A stretch of 64,000 nt of DNA from contig NZ_JAHQCR010000087.1 in the NCBI RefSeq assembly GCF_019042735.1, positions 8,436-72,435 of the forward strand. Reading direction: 5' to 3'. The stretch comes from Evansella alkalicola (lineage in GTDB: Bacteria > Bacillota > Bacilli > Bacillales > Salisediminibacteriaceae). Made by a program: the position numbers and the translations under genes. The notes beneath the pieces were generated by a model, which saw only the letters and a program-made list of their open reading frames with translations, was not told the origin of the DNA and ran no database searches. Shown piece after piece: positions 24,687 to 33,828 of this stretch. How positions within the stretch are numbered: position 1 is the first letter of the stretch; each line of letters starts with the position of its first letter.

Positions 24687-25742
24687 TTAACTCTTCTCTA
24701 TAAAAACTTTCTTGATTGAATCAGGATAGTTTATAAGCTCCCTCTGTTCATTCGGAGGAAAAATATCACTAATTGGCTCATAACTTAACAAGATAATCCG
24801 CTCATTATCTTTTGTTTGGTATGGTTGAAAATGACTAGAAATCCTCCCAGAAGCTTTATTATCTATTGCCAATGCCATCACCTCGTTACTACTATGAAAA
24901 TGAAAGTCGTCAAGATGGATAGAACGAATTTCATGATTTTGTAGATCCCTATAAAAAATGGTTTGATTGTAGATATCGAATACAATACTCCAATACGTAA
25001 AGGTTGGTGGCAACCCGTCCCCTACCCACTCCCACTGGTTTTGAGCCGATGGTTTTGCTGCTACTTCCTCAAGTAGGTCAAATGATTTTTGAATTGGATT
25101 ATCAAGAGAAGATTGACTTTGAACATCTTTTACTAACCGATTCACTAAACAAAAACGGTCGAGAGAAGTAGTTTTATTTGAAAATTTCTCTAACGGAGAT
25201 TTCTCAAACTTTTTTGCATACGCAATTGATTTTTCATAACTTGTATTTGTCATCGTGTAGTATTCAGCATGCTCTGTCACATGACATGCACCATCAATAA
25301 AGTCGATCAGTACGGTCCTCCCTGTGGAGTCAGCAATCGTGTAATGAAGTTCATAAACCGATTTTTCCAACCTAAAATCCTCTAAATGCTCTAACACTTC
25401 CTCAACTGAATCGAACTGATCAAGTTGATATTGAATCCATTGTAGTTCGTTCAATCCAGGACGATCATCCTCAGCTGGAAACTCGCCATCTTCCTGATGC
25501 ATCATGGCAATCGTTAATCCCTTTTCGTTCATACCACTCATTGGAAGCTCTCTGCCAAATTGTGTGAATGTCACAGTACCGTAGTTTGAAACCCAGGTGA
25601 TCTTTGGAGCACCCTCCTTCGTTATAGATTGTTTCTTCAGCCCCCTCGGACTTACCACAATAAGACCGTGCCCGTAGTAGAAATCATAATTTTGCCCTAA
25701 AACAAATGACTTATCCGTTTGAAATGTAAATGTTGTACACAT
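24687..25742 (-). CDS. Choloylglycine hydrolase family (linear amide C-N) Ntn hydrolase
   Basis: The 351-aa product begins MCTTFTF when started at ATG 25742. Removal of Met exposes Cys2, the Ntn nucleophile of penicillin V acylases and bile-salt hydrolases. GGAGGG lies nine bases before this ATG and overlaps the earlier ATG at 25751, which decides the start. Other family features are GQNYDFYYGHGLIVV (Asp near 20) and MNEKGLTIAMM, plus Asn in TMTNTSY. It likely cleaves amides of fatty acids, acyl-homoserine lactones or penicillin V; bile salts are improbable in this setting. No signal peptide. Confidence 0.82.
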   Translation of the reverse strand: MCTTFTFQTDKSFVLGQNYDFYYGHGLIVVSPRGLKKQSITKEGAPKITWVSNYGTVTFTQFGRELPMSGMNEKGLTIAMMHQEDGEFPAEDDRPGLNELQWIQYQLDQFDSVEEVLEHLEDFRLEKSVYELHYTIADSTGRTVLIDFIDGACHVTEHAEYYTMTNTSYEKSIAYAKKFEKSPLEKFSNKTTSLDRFCLVNRLVKDVQSQSSLDNPIQKSFDLLEEVAAKPSAQNQWEWVGDGLPPTFTYWSIVFDIYNQTIFYRDLQNHEIRSIHLDDFHFHSSNEVMALAIDNKASGRISSHFQPYQTKDNERIILLSYEPISDIFPPNEQRELINYPDSIKKVFIEKS

Positions 25743-25817
25743 TCTCTGCATCCCTCCACCAAGTTTTCTAAGCTAGAGCCACTTCTTACATTAACTATAC
25801 TTGGCATCGCATAAAAT

Positions 25818-26723
25818 TTATTGATTCTGGTTGCTACCTTCTGGAATGATAGACAAGGATATGTTCATATGTGCATCATCCTCATACGGGCCTTTAAAGT
25901 CCTTTCCATACTTTTCAATGATATAGTCACTCGTTAATGTTGCTTTCAGTAGAGGAATTCGATATTGATAAATGAAATGATAAGTATCTATTATCTTCCC
26001 TTCCTCTTCTTTAAACAGCTTTCCATGGTGGCTATATGTAACTACATGGACATTGTCGATCACTTTTCCAACCATACCATCAGGAATTTGACTCAAGTTA
26101 CTGACTTCAATAGCAATAAGCTCTTGGAAAGAAGCCATCTCCTTTGTATTATCAATATCAAAGCAGACACGATAGACGCTTCCGTTCAATTGGTTTGGAA
26201 CAAGATGAGCCTTGGCGAAAAAATTTGTCATCCTCTCGATAATTGACAATGGATTTGAATCACTCACACGGTGAATGACTCCGACCAACATTAAATCATT
26301 AATCGTTTCAAGGTGCTCATCTACTCTAGCCTTCCCTTTAGCCAATTTCATATTTAGCCGAATAGATTCCACATTTATTCTATTGTTACTTCTTATTGGT
26401 ATTTGGACTTTTCGATATTTGCCAGGAGTTACACCATAGATTTTCTTGAAGTTTCGGATAAACACCTCTTGTGATTGAAAACCAAACTGCAAGGCAATGG
26501 TGAGAATACTATCCTTTGTATGTAGAAGACAATCCGCTGCCCTTGCTAATTTTCTCCTCTTTACATATTCATGAACTGACAATCCAACAACAGCCTTAAA
26601 TACCCGATAGAAGTGAAATTTAGAAAAATAAAGTTGGTTAATGATGTCGTCGATGTTCATTTCATCCTCTACATGTGCTTCTACATAATCACTGAATTCT
26701 TGAATCTTCTCCAAATAGTCCAA
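25818..26723 (-). CDS. AraC-family regulator with GyrI-like effector domain
   Basis: The 301-aa protein has an N-terminal AraC double helix-turn-helix (about 10-105: FSKFHFYRVFKAVVGLSVHEYVKRRKLARAA ... FGFQSQEVFIRNFKKIYGVTPGKYRK, split here only for description). A C-terminal GyrI/effector-binding-like region follows. The start is TTG 26723, eight bases after GGAGGTGA. The open frame runs upstream through an ATG at 26741 and into palindromic element 11, but those codons are not supported by a ribosome site. The target may be the adjacent Ntn hydrolase; inference only. Confidence 0.82.
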   Translation of the reverse strand: MDYLEKIQEFSDYVEAHVEDEMNIDDIINQLYFSKFHFYRVFKAVVGLSVHEYVKRRKLARAADCLLHTKDSILTIALQFGFQSQEVFIRNFKKIYGVTPGKYRKVQIPIRSNNRINVESIRLNMKLAKGKARVDEHLETINDLMLVGVIHRVSDSNPLSIIERMTNFFAKAHLVPNQLNGSVYRVCFDIDNTKEMASFQELIAIEVSNLSQIPDGMVGKVIDNVHVVTYSHHGKLFKEEEGKIIDTYHFIYQYRIPLLKATLTSDYIIEKYGKDFKGPYEDDAHMNISLSIIPEGSNQNQ

Positions 26724-26744
26724 TCTAAAGGTCACCTCCATAGG

Positions 26745-26816
26745 AAGTTCAGGGACCTGGTCCCCGACAATTCTGTGAACGTTCACGGAATTGTGCGGGA
26801 CCTGGTCCCTGAACTT
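26745..26816 (-). repeat. Palindromic element copy 11
   Basis: Full copy whose right arm is GGGACCTGGTCCC, like the left arm. It lies directly upstream of the AraC gene, and its sequence keeps the AraC frame open, creating a false N-terminal extension. Confidence 0.93.
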
Positions 26817-27360
26817 TAATCACTTCACTATCCTCGAGTATCCCCCCTTTGTTATATAGTAAAAAACGGTATAAACAACTGCGTCAGCTTCTCTATTGCT
26901 GTATAGGGTATACCCTGTTGCAATGTCTGTTGTTGCTACTACTGAAAGAACCGCAATTGTCACCATTGTCGATATATTTTATACATAGGTTTGTGTTCAC
27001 CCTTTAGGAAATTATCTTTTTATAAGGTTTTCGCCAATTCTCCGGGAAATCCTTTATAGAGGAAGTTCAGGAGGAAGTTCAGGGACCTGGTCCCCGACAT
27101 TTTTGTGAACGTTCACGGAATTGTGCGGGACCTGGTCCCTGAACTTTTATCCTTAGAAACTAGGAATAACTGTAAAGAACTAGATATGATTGTCCCATGT
27201 TAGATAATCTCAATTTTCTATACTATTTAGTTATAAGAAAATTCTCGGTTTTTCGATAAATAATACAAAAGGACCAAAATAATCCCCCCATAGGAAGACG
27301 AGTTTGGGCGAAAGAATGAATGCAACAAATTATGAGAGACTAGAAAGAGAGGCACTAATT
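26817..27360. other. Gap between the divergent AraC and DUF5667 genes
   Basis: Apart from palindromic element 12 (27075-27146) I see no gene. A partial duplicate of the element edge (GGAAGTTCAG) sits at 27061-27070. TTTTATACATAG near 26980 and other AT-rich stretches could hold promoters, but none is convincing. Confidence 0.4.
27075..27146 (-). repeat. Palindromic element copy 12
   Basis: Full copy, nearly the same as copy 11 only 330 bases away and with the same altered right arm, suggesting a local duplication. Confidence 0.93.
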
Positions 27361-28830
27361 ATGAAAATACCATTCAAAGTTTTATCAACAACAGCAATTG
27401 CTGCACTATTAGTCGGCTTATCCGCTCCAGCAGTATTGGGGAATGAACCTGGAGAGGACTTGGAAACTGAAAGCAATCTTGAAATTATTATTGAAGATGA
27501 CAGCTCATATGAGGTAGAAAATGTAACCAATCCTGAAGTCGAGGAAAATGGAGAAGATACTTTTGGTGAAGATGTCGATGAAAACGAAATAGTAGTCGAG
27601 GAAACTTCTGACAATGTTGGTGACAGTGACGTTTCGGACGTGGAACCGGAAGTAGAGTTTGAAGAGGAGCAAGAAGATACGGTTGAAGAATCAAATAATA
27701 ATGTAGGTTTAACGCCTGAAGACTTCTTCTATTTCATAGATCGTTGGGTGGAAACAATCAAACTGGCATTTACTTTTGATGAAGAACAAAAAGCTATTAT
27801 TTTAAGTGAAATGGCTGAAAAACGTTTAGCTGAACTAGATTCACTAGATGAAGACGCAAAGGAAAAACATATGGAATCTTTACTAGATGCTTATAAAGAA
27901 TCTATTGCAAAAGCGAGTGAAATTACTGCAAAACTAGCAGAAGAAGGTGCAGATGTTACGGAAATTAGTGAAAAAATTGAAGAAGCTGCAGCCCAAGTTA
28001 AAAATATATCTTTCAGATTTGAAGAGGAAGACAGCATTAAGGAAGAACTCGAAGAGACTTCTGACCAAATTATTGAAAATATAAAAAATGTAAAGGCTGT
28101 AGCAAATGTACCAGAAGAAACAGTACTTCAATTACGACAAGAAGGCTTTGGATACGGGCAAATTGGCCACTTACAACGAATCGCTGACCGTGCTGGTGTA
28201 TCCATCGATGAAGTACTCGTTGTATTTGCAGAAACTGGTGGAATTGGTGAAACTGCAAAAGCATTTAATGTAAGTCACGCACAAGGCAAAGCTATTGGAA
28301 AAAATAGAAGCAAAGAAGAGATGGTAGAAGAGGTAGAAGAGGTTGAAGAGGTTGAAGTAGTTGAGGAAGCTGTAGACATAGAGGGTGCGGAAGGTACAGA
28401 CGAAGTGGACGCGGAAGTTGAAGAAGAACAAGTACAAGTAGTTCAATCTTCTTCTGCTCAAACTGAAGCTAAACAAGAAACAAATAAATCAAATCAGAAT
28501 AAAAATGATGCATCAAATAAATCTAACGAAAACCGTGAGGCAGCAAAATCAAACTCCTCTGATAAACGTAATGAGGCTAATTCAAATGCATCCGAAAAGC
28601 GTGCAGAATCTATTAGTAAATCAAATGAAAACAGCAATGCTGCATCAACCAAAAAGGACAATCAAAATAATAAGTCTCAAAAAAATAACGATGTAAAGAC
28701 TAATAATGATTCATCTAATAACTCCAATAATAAGAAAGATAATGGTCCTACATCTAAAGAAGATTCAAAAGGTAAAGGCAATGGAAACGGCAATGGGAAT
28801 GGTAATGGGAATGGTAATGGGAGAAACTAA
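27361..28830 (+). CDS. Secreted DUF5667 protein with low-complexity tail
   Basis: The 489-aa product has a Sec signal peptide (MKIPFKVLSTTAIAALLVGLS, cut after about AVLG). A very acidic stretch (28-105) follows, then a DUF5667-like helical domain (GLTPEDFFYFIDRWVETIKLAFTFDEEQ...), another helical part, and an Asn/Ser/Lys-rich tail ending in repeated GN dipeptides. The start is ATG 27361 behind GAGAGG; the frame is open from a TTG at 27304, which would place 19 charged residues before the signal peptide. Exported DUF5667 proteins are common in bacilli; the role is unknown. Confidence 0.8.
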   Translation: MKIPFKVLSTTAIAALLVGLSAPAVLGNEPGEDLETESNLEIIIEDDSSYEVENVTNPEVEENGEDTFGEDVDENEIVVEETSDNVGDSDVSDVEPEVEFEEEQEDTVEESNNNVGLTPEDFFYFIDRWVETIKLAFTFDEEQKAIILSEMAEKRLAELDSLDEDAKEKHMESLLDAYKESIAKASEITAKLAEEGADVTEISEKIEEAAAQVKNISFRFEEEDSIKEELEETSDQIIENIKNVKAVANVPEETVLQLRQEGFGYGQIGHLQRIADRAGVSIDEVLVVFAETGGIGETAKAFNVSHAQGKAIGKNRSKEEMVEEVEEVEEVEVVEEAVDIEGAEGTDEVDAEVEEEQVQVVQSSSAQTEAKQETNKSNQNKNDASNKSNENREAAKSNSSDKRNEANSNASEKRAESISKSNENSNAASTKKDNQNNKSQKNNDVKTNNDSSNNSNNKKDNGPTSKEDSKGKGNGNGNGNGNGNGNGRN

Positions 28831-28851
28831 TAACAATTAGTTACCCTCTAA

Positions 28852-28881
28852 GTTAACTGGTAACCCACTGATATATTGAAC
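28852..28881 (+). repeat. 30-bp GTTA-hairpin repeat, copy 1
   Basis: GTTA-ACTGG-TAACC followed by CACTGATATATTGAAC. It is the most diverged of four copies. It lies 21 bases after the DUF5667 stop. Confidence 0.55.
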
Positions 28882-28901
28882 AAAAATAAATCTAAAATAA
28901 A

Positions 28902-28968
28902 CCGGGACCTGGTCCCCGACAATTCTGTGAACGTTCACGAAATTGTGCGGGACCAGGTCCCTGAACTT
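28902..28968 (-). repeat. Palindromic element copy 13
   Basis: Nearly complete copy lacking the first few bases of the left arm; followed by a T run on the plus strand. It lies 71 bases after the DUF5667 gene. Confidence 0.93.
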
Positions 28969-29044
28969 TTTTGTTATAATTGACTTAGTCTCAATCACTT
29001 TTCTTACATAAAATCAAAATAGATTACTAAAGGAGCCCAAAATA

Positions 29045-29968
29045 ATGAGAACAATTAAACTTGGAAGCAGTAAGTTAGATGTACCAGTTGTAGCCGTTGG
29101 GTGTATGCGAATTAATTCCCTCGGCAAGAAAGAAGCAGAGAGTTTTGTCCAGACAGCACTTGAAAATGGTGCTAATTTCTTTGATCACGCTGATCTCTAT
29201 GGCAGAGGTGAATGTGAAGAGATATTTGCAGATGCGGTTCATATGAATGACGATGTTCGAGAAAAGTTAATTCTCCAGTCTAAGTGCGGTATTCGTCCTG
29301 ATGTAGGAACGTATGATCACTCAAAAGAGCACATTATATCTTCCGTAGATAAAATCCTAAAACGCTTAAAAACAGACTATCTAGATGTGTTCCTACTCCA
29401 TCGTCCTGACGCACTAATGGAACCTGAGGAAGTGGCCGAAGCTTTCGATACTCTCCATAGCGCAGGAAAAGTAAAGCATTTCGGGGTTTCTAACCACAAT
29501 CCAATGCAAATGGAGCTATTGAACAAATACATGAAGCAACCAATTGTGGCCAATCAGCTTCAATTAAGTATTACAAACACAACCATGATTTCAAGCGGCA
29601 TTAATGTAAATATGGAAAATGACGCTGCCGTCAATCGTGATGGAAGTGTGCTTGATTACTCTAGACTAAATGATATTACAATTCAGCCTTGGTCACCATT
29701 CCAATATGGTTTCTTTGAGGGCGTCTTTCTTGGAAACGATAAGTTTCCTGAATTAAACAAGATGATTGATGAGGTTGCGGAAAAATATGGTGTATCTAAT
29801 ACTACAATTGCCATTGCTTGGCTGTTACGCCACCCTGCGAACATGCAACCAGTCATTGGTACGATGAATGAAAGTCGACTAATTGATTGTATCAAGGCAA
29901 GCGAAGTCCATCTCTCTCGTGAAGAATGGTATAACCTTTATCGAGCAGCAGGGAATAAACTCCCTTAA
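29045..29968 (+). CDS. Aldo/keto reductase (YdhF-like)
   Basis: The 307-aa TIM-barrel oxidoreductase has the family tetrad D47, Y52 (FDHADLY), K80 (LQSKCG) and H119 (LLHRPD). It also has the NADPH-contact motif FGVSNHNPMQ and late WLLRHPANMQPVIGT. It matches the YdhF-like group of cytosolic reductases by overall pattern. The physiological carbonyl substrate is not known. AAGGAGCCCAAAATA precedes the ATG. It appears monocistronic, with a terminator at about 30031-30074. Confidence 0.9.
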   Translation: MRTIKLGSSKLDVPVVAVGCMRINSLGKKEAESFVQTALENGANFFDHADLYGRGECEEIFADAVHMNDDVREKLILQSKCGIRPDVGTYDHSKEHIISSVDKILKRLKTDYLDVFLLHRPDALMEPEEVAEAFDTLHSAGKVKHFGVSNHNPMQMELLNKYMKQPIVANQLQLSITNTTMISSGINVNMENDAAVNRDGSVLDYSRLNDITIQPWSPFQYGFFEGVFLGNDKFPELNKMIDEVAEKYGVSNTTIAIAWLLRHPANMQPVIGTMNESRLIDCIKASEVHLSREEWYNLYRAAGNKLP

Positions 29969-29970
29969 GC

Positions 29971-30000
29971 GTTACCAGCTAACCAACTCATTTAACGAAC
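29971..30000 (+). repeat. 30-bp GTTA-hairpin repeat, copy 2
   Basis: GTTACCAGCTAACC then AACTCATTTAACGAAC. It starts 2 bases after the aldo/keto reductase stop. Confidence 0.65.
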
Positions 30001-30030
30001 AAGAAAAAAAAACGTAAAATAAAAAAAAGA

Positions 30031-30074
30031 TGCCAAAACCTTCGATTAAATATAAGGTTTTGGTACCTTTTTAT
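30031..30074 (+). terminator. Intrinsic terminator after the aldo/keto reductase gene
   Basis: CCAAAACCTT pairs with AAGGTTTTGG around a 12-base AT loop and is followed by a T run. Confidence 0.82.
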
Positions 30075-30099
30075 TTAATTCTGGCACCACAAACCTACA

Positions 30100-30129
30100 G
30101 TTACCAGCTAACCGACTCATTTAACGAAC
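30100..30129 (+). repeat. 30-bp GTTA-hairpin repeat, copy 3
   Basis: Differs from copy 2 by a single base (CCGACT for CCAACT). The remaining 245 bases to the next gene hold a TATAAT near 30294 but no clear -35. Confidence 0.65.
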
Positions 30130-30375
30130 TTATCGAAATTAGGTACATAAGCCTTTGATAATGCTTTAGATTTCGATGCTTCCTTTCCCCCTTAAACACA
30201 GCCATTATCCCCTAAAAGAACGCATAACAAAATTCTCATTATTTGGTTTCCTTATGTACAAAGGATGGCTTATTTTGGAGACCAATTTACCTAATATAAT
30301 TTTCGTTTCAGCCTAAAAATAACCTTGGCTTTATAATCGATGAGTTTATAAAGCTTATTGTGGAGGTGGCAGCAA

Positions 30376-31065
30376 ATGGAGATAGCTTCACTATTCTCAA
30401 TCTTGTTATTAATTGCTGTAATTGGGATTATTTTTATGAGGCGGAAAACACCTGCCCCCATTTATGCAGAAAAAGAAACAGTAAAAGCATCACCACGATA
30501 TGATAATACATTCAGGGAGGAATTCGCATTGGAACGAGATACTCATGAAATGATCGAAAGAGCTGAAAGACAAGCTGAAATTGAAAGAGCTGTTGATGAA
30601 GAGATAGGGGAAGAACTTGCTCCACTAAAAAATCAGTTGGAGTCCATTCAATCTTCCCTTAGCCATTTAGAGTCTGCACAACAGCAGGGATCCTCTAGTG
30701 CTGGTCAAGGGCAATCACAACAACAGGCACAAACTGGTGATTTAGTGCAGCAAATGCAACAATTTAGCTCTCAGGCACAACAGCAGCAACAAAAAACGTT
30801 CCAGCAATTGCAGCAAAATATTCAGCAAGCAACACAGATGCTAAATAATGTAGGACAATCACTCCAATCATTTAGCGTGTTAAATCAGATTAGTGATCAA
30901 ATAAGTCAATCCCAAAATCAATTGCAACAACAGAGTCAGCAAAGTCAGCAACAAGGACAAATGTCAAACCAAGGTCAACAAAGCCAAGCTCAGCAAGGAC
31001 AAGGAATGACATCTGCACAAGATCAAATGCAGGGGCAAGATCCTTCTGATGAGCTGTTTTATTAA
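30376..31065 (+). CDS. Membrane-anchored glutamine-rich protein
   Basis: The 229-aa product has one N-terminal transmembrane helix (about 5-22, IASLFSILLLIAVIGIIFM) followed by RRK, so the rest is predicted to be cytoplasmic. A charged helical segment (45-105) leads into a Gln/Ser-rich coiled or disordered region (105-225) with runs of Gln. Start ATG 30376 has GGAGGTGG; the frame opens earlier at 30358. No family recognised. Gln-rich tails of this kind can mediate self-assembly; that is inference. Confidence 0.75.
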   Translation: MEIASLFSILLLIAVIGIIFMRRKTPAPIYAEKETVKASPRYDNTFREEFALERDTHEMIERAERQAEIERAVDEEIGEELAPLKNQLESIQSSLSHLESAQQQGSSSAGQGQSQQQAQTGDLVQQMQQFSSQAQQQQQKTFQQLQQNIQQATQMLNNVGQSLQSFSVLNQISDQISQSQNQLQQQSQQSQQQGQMSNQGQQSQAQQGQGMTSAQDQMQGQDPSDELFY

Positions 31066-31089
31066 GTTTTCCCTTTTAGTTAGCTTTTA

Positions 31090-31119
31090 GTTAGCTGGTA
31101 ACCGACTGTTATAACGAAC
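31090..31119 (+). repeat. 30-bp GTTA-hairpin repeat, copy 4 (loop inverted)
   Basis: GTTA-GCTGG-TAACC then GACTGTTATAACGAAC. Compared with copies 2 and 3 the 5-base centre CCAGC is inverted to GCTGG while the flanks are conserved. It lies 25 bases after the Gln-rich gene. Confidence 0.6.
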
Positions 31120-31200
31120 AAACATTTTTAAAAAGAGTTCCTGCTCCTGGTACAGTATAATGAACAGTTACCAGGTAAGCAGGAACCTCTTTGGAATAAA

Positions 31201-31735
31201 CAAGGGCTGGGTAAGTAGTGTATTTTCCTTGGCATGACCAAGCTCCAATCATACAGTGTATTTTCCTCGTCATGACCAAACTCCAAGCATTCAATGTAAT
31301 TTCCTTGGCATTAAAAGTTAAAATGTAAAGGCAAGAAGGAACTTCCTCGTCATGACAAGCTCCAATCATACAGTGTATTTTCCTCGTCATGACCACGCTC
31401 CAAGCATTCAGTGTATTTTCCTCGTCATGGCAAGCGCCCAAGCATTCAATGTAATTTCCTTGGCATTAAAAGTTAAAATGTAAAGGCAAGAAGGAACTTC
31501 CTCGTCATGACCAAGCTCCAATCATACAGTGTATTTTCCTCGTCATGACCAAGCTCCAAGCATTCAATGTAATTTCCTTGGCATTAAAAGTTAAAATGTA
31601 AAGGCAAGAAGGAACTTCCTCGTCATGACAAGCTCCAATCATACAGTGTATTTTCCTCGTCATGACCACGTTCCAAGCATTCAATGTATTTTCCTAGGCA
31701 TGATCACGATTCAAGCATGCAGGCACTTCCTTGGA
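31201..31735. repeat. Non-coding tandem array, ~39-bp units in higher-order blocks
   Basis: Units of 38-39 bp share the core AGTGTATTTTCCTCGTCATG followed by ACCAAGCTCCAA-type sequence. Variant units (ATGTAATTTCCTTGGCATTA plus AAAATGTAAAGGCAAG) recur every 117 or 156 bp, giving a higher-order pattern. At least 13 units are visible. Frames open through it only because 39 is a multiple of three. It separates the Gln-rich gene and the convergent ktrB gene. Confidence 0.85.
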
Positions 31736-31809
31736 GTTTTTACTAGTTACCTAACTAGTAGAATCTTCCCTAAGCGCCCTATCCACCTTCATTTTTCCAA
31801 AACTATTCG

Positions 31810-33141
31810 TTAACCTGTAAAGACATCACCTTTTGGATATGATACTGACGGTTTCGAAGATTTGGCTAAGGCAAAGGCTAAGGTTAATGGTCCAATTCGG
31901 CCGATGAACATCAAGGTTATAATGATCTGCTTACCTATAAATGACAAATCATCTGTTAGCCCCATTGACAAACCAACCGTACCAAAAGCTGAGAATGCTT
32001 CAAACACAATGTGGATAAATGGCGCCTTTTCCGTGATACTTAAACTTAATACTGAAGCAAAAACAATCGTTAAACTTATAAAGGAAATCGCTAACGCTCT
32101 GTGAATGATGTCATCATTAATTTTTCGCCTAAAAATAATGGTTTCTTGGTTCCCTCGCAAATAGGAAATCACAGCAAATATGATGACTAAAAAGGTTGTT
32201 AGTTTGATACCACTACCCGTCGATGCACTTCCTGCTCCTATAAACATAAGGAGTAGTGTGAAAACAATGGATCCAGGAGTCATATCACCAATTTCAATCG
32301 TGTTGAAGCCGGCTGTTCTAGGAGTGACTGCCTGAAAGTAGGCTGCAAATAGCTGCTCTCCAGTTGTAAGTCCCCCAAGTGTCATTGGATTAGAGTATTC
32401 TAATGTAAATATAACAAACATGGCAAGAATATTAAGAAAGAGTGTTCCCACTAACATAATTTTTGTATGTAAAGCTAATAATCGAAACTTCCTTGTGGTC
32501 ATCACATCGTAAACAACGGTAAATCCAATTCCACCGATGATAAAAAGAATAGTGATAATAATGTTGATGATTGGATCTCCAACATAACCAGATAAGCTAT
32601 CTGACCATAAACTAAAGCCAGCATTGTTAAATGTCGATATGGCATGAAAGATACTTGTATAGATTCCAAATCCCCAACCATGTTCTGGTATCCAACGAAC
32701 TGACAGAAATACAGCTGCGATCAATTCCATTGCGATGGAAAAAATAAATAGTATTTTTACCAAACGCACGACGCCACCAATAGAATGTTGGTTTAATGAT
32801 TCTTGAATCAGTAGCCGTTCTCTAATCCCAATCCTTTTCCCTAGGAGTAAGACAGTCATAATGGCAAATGTCATCAATCCTAATCCACCTATTTTGATGA
32901 GAATCATGATGATGACCTGACCAAAAACAGTAAAGTCGTGTCCAGTATCAACAACAACTAGACCAGTAACCGTTGTAGCTGAGGTTGCAGTAAATAGTGC
33001 ATTTATCCAAGATATTCCTCCAACGGTACTCCAGGGCGTTTTTAACAGTATTGTTCCAAAAATTATGACGATAAGAAAACCTAGTGCCAAAATTTGCGGA
33101 GGGGAAAATTTCCAGTTACCAAGCAAATTAGTGATTTTCAT
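31810..33141 (-). CDS. ktrB: KtrB potassium channel subunit
   Basis: The 443-aa membrane protein is a TrkH/KtrB-type K+ translocating subunit with four M1-P-M2 repeats. Pore motifs include TVTGLVVVDTG, STFNNAGFSLWSD, TPRTAGFNT and SAFGTVGLSMG; the Gly residues of these loops form the selectivity filter. Its start follows the ktrA stop directly. Potassium uptake by KtrAB supports osmotic adaptation and is controlled by c-di-AMP in bacilli. The upstream riboswitch is consistent with this. Confidence 0.95.
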   Translation of the reverse strand: MKITNLLGNWKFSPPQILALGFLIVIIFGTILLKTPWSTVGGISWINALFTATSATTVTGLVVVDTGHDFTVFGQVIIMILIKIGGLGLMTFAIMTVLLLGKRIGIRERLLIQESLNQHSIGGVVRLVKILFIFSIAMELIAAVFLSVRWIPEHGWGFGIYTSIFHAISTFNNAGFSLWSDSLSGYVGDPIINIIITILFIIGGIGFTVVYDVMTTRKFRLLALHTKIMLVGTLFLNILAMFVIFTLEYSNPMTLGGLTTGEQLFAAYFQAVTPRTAGFNTIEIGDMTPGSIVFTLLLMFIGAGSASTGSGIKLTTFLVIIFAVISYLRGNQETIIFRRKINDDIIHRALAISFISLTIVFASVLSLSITEKAPFIHIVFEAFSAFGTVGLSMGLTDDLSFIGKQIIITLMFIGRIGPLTLAFALAKSSKPSVSYPKGDVFTG

Positions 33142-33804
33142 TTACATCACCTGATCTTCAAAACGTTTAATATCATCATTCTGGCCGATCACGATCAGAA
33201 GATCTTTATTAGAAATTTTATATTGTGGCGAAGGTGATATATCGATAGTTTCCCCTTGTTTGATTGCAAGAATTGTTATTCCAAAACTTGCACGAATATT
33301 TAACTCTACTAAAGTTTTCCCTTCGAGTTTCATGGAGGCAAGTAACTCCACAATACTATACTTGTCTGATAACTCGATGAAATCTATCACATTCTCATCT
33401 GACATTTGCTGAGCAATTCTTCTACCCATATCATTTTCTGGGTGAACTATCTTGTCTGCGCCAATTTTCTCTAGAACTTTATGATGATAATCGTTCTTGG
33501 CTTTTACACAAACGTTCTTAACTCCCGACTCCTTTAGTAATAAAGTTGTTAGAATACTAGCTTGGATATTATCACCAATAGCGACGACAACATTTTCGAA
33601 GTTCCGAATTCCTAACGAGCGAAGTAAATTTTCATCAGTAGAATCCCCAACGACAGCATGAGTTGTATATTTTGCATAATCGTTCACTTTCTTATCATCC
33701 CTATCGATGGCAAGGACTTCATTACCTAGTTTTACAAGCTCCTTACATACACTCCCACCGAAACGCCCTAATCCAATAACAACAAACTGTTTCCTTGTTG
33801 CCAA
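33142..33804 (-). CDS. ktrA: KtrA regulatory RCK subunit of potassium transporter
   Basis: The 220-aa cytosolic protein has an RCK_N Rossmann domain with GLGRFG (11-16) and D34 for nucleotide binding, and a C-terminal RCK_C domain that in homologues binds c-di-AMP. I start it at TTG 33804, nine bases after AAGGAG. The ATG at 33828 lies directly behind the riboswitch terminator T run and has no ribosome site, and the ATG at 33813 overlaps the AAGGAG. KtrA gates KtrB in response to ATP/ADP. It is co-transcribed with ktrB. Confidence 0.93.
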   Translation of the reverse strand: MATRKQFVVIGLGRFGGSVCKELVKLGNEVLAIDRDDKKVNDYAKYTTHAVVGDSTDENLLRSLGIRNFENVVVAIGDNIQASILTTLLLKESGVKNVCVKAKNDYHHKVLEKIGADKIVHPENDMGRRIAQQMSDENVIDFIELSDKYSIVELLASMKLEGKTLVELNIRASFGITILAIKQGETIDISPSPQYKISNKDLLIVIGQNDDIKRFEDQVM

Positions 33805-33828
33805 AACTTCCATCTCCTTTTTGCACAT

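Noticed and set aside
31109..31441. A 110-aa repetitive protein on the minus strand
   Set aside because: It is a by-product of the 39-bp period, with no ribosome site and no plausible fold.
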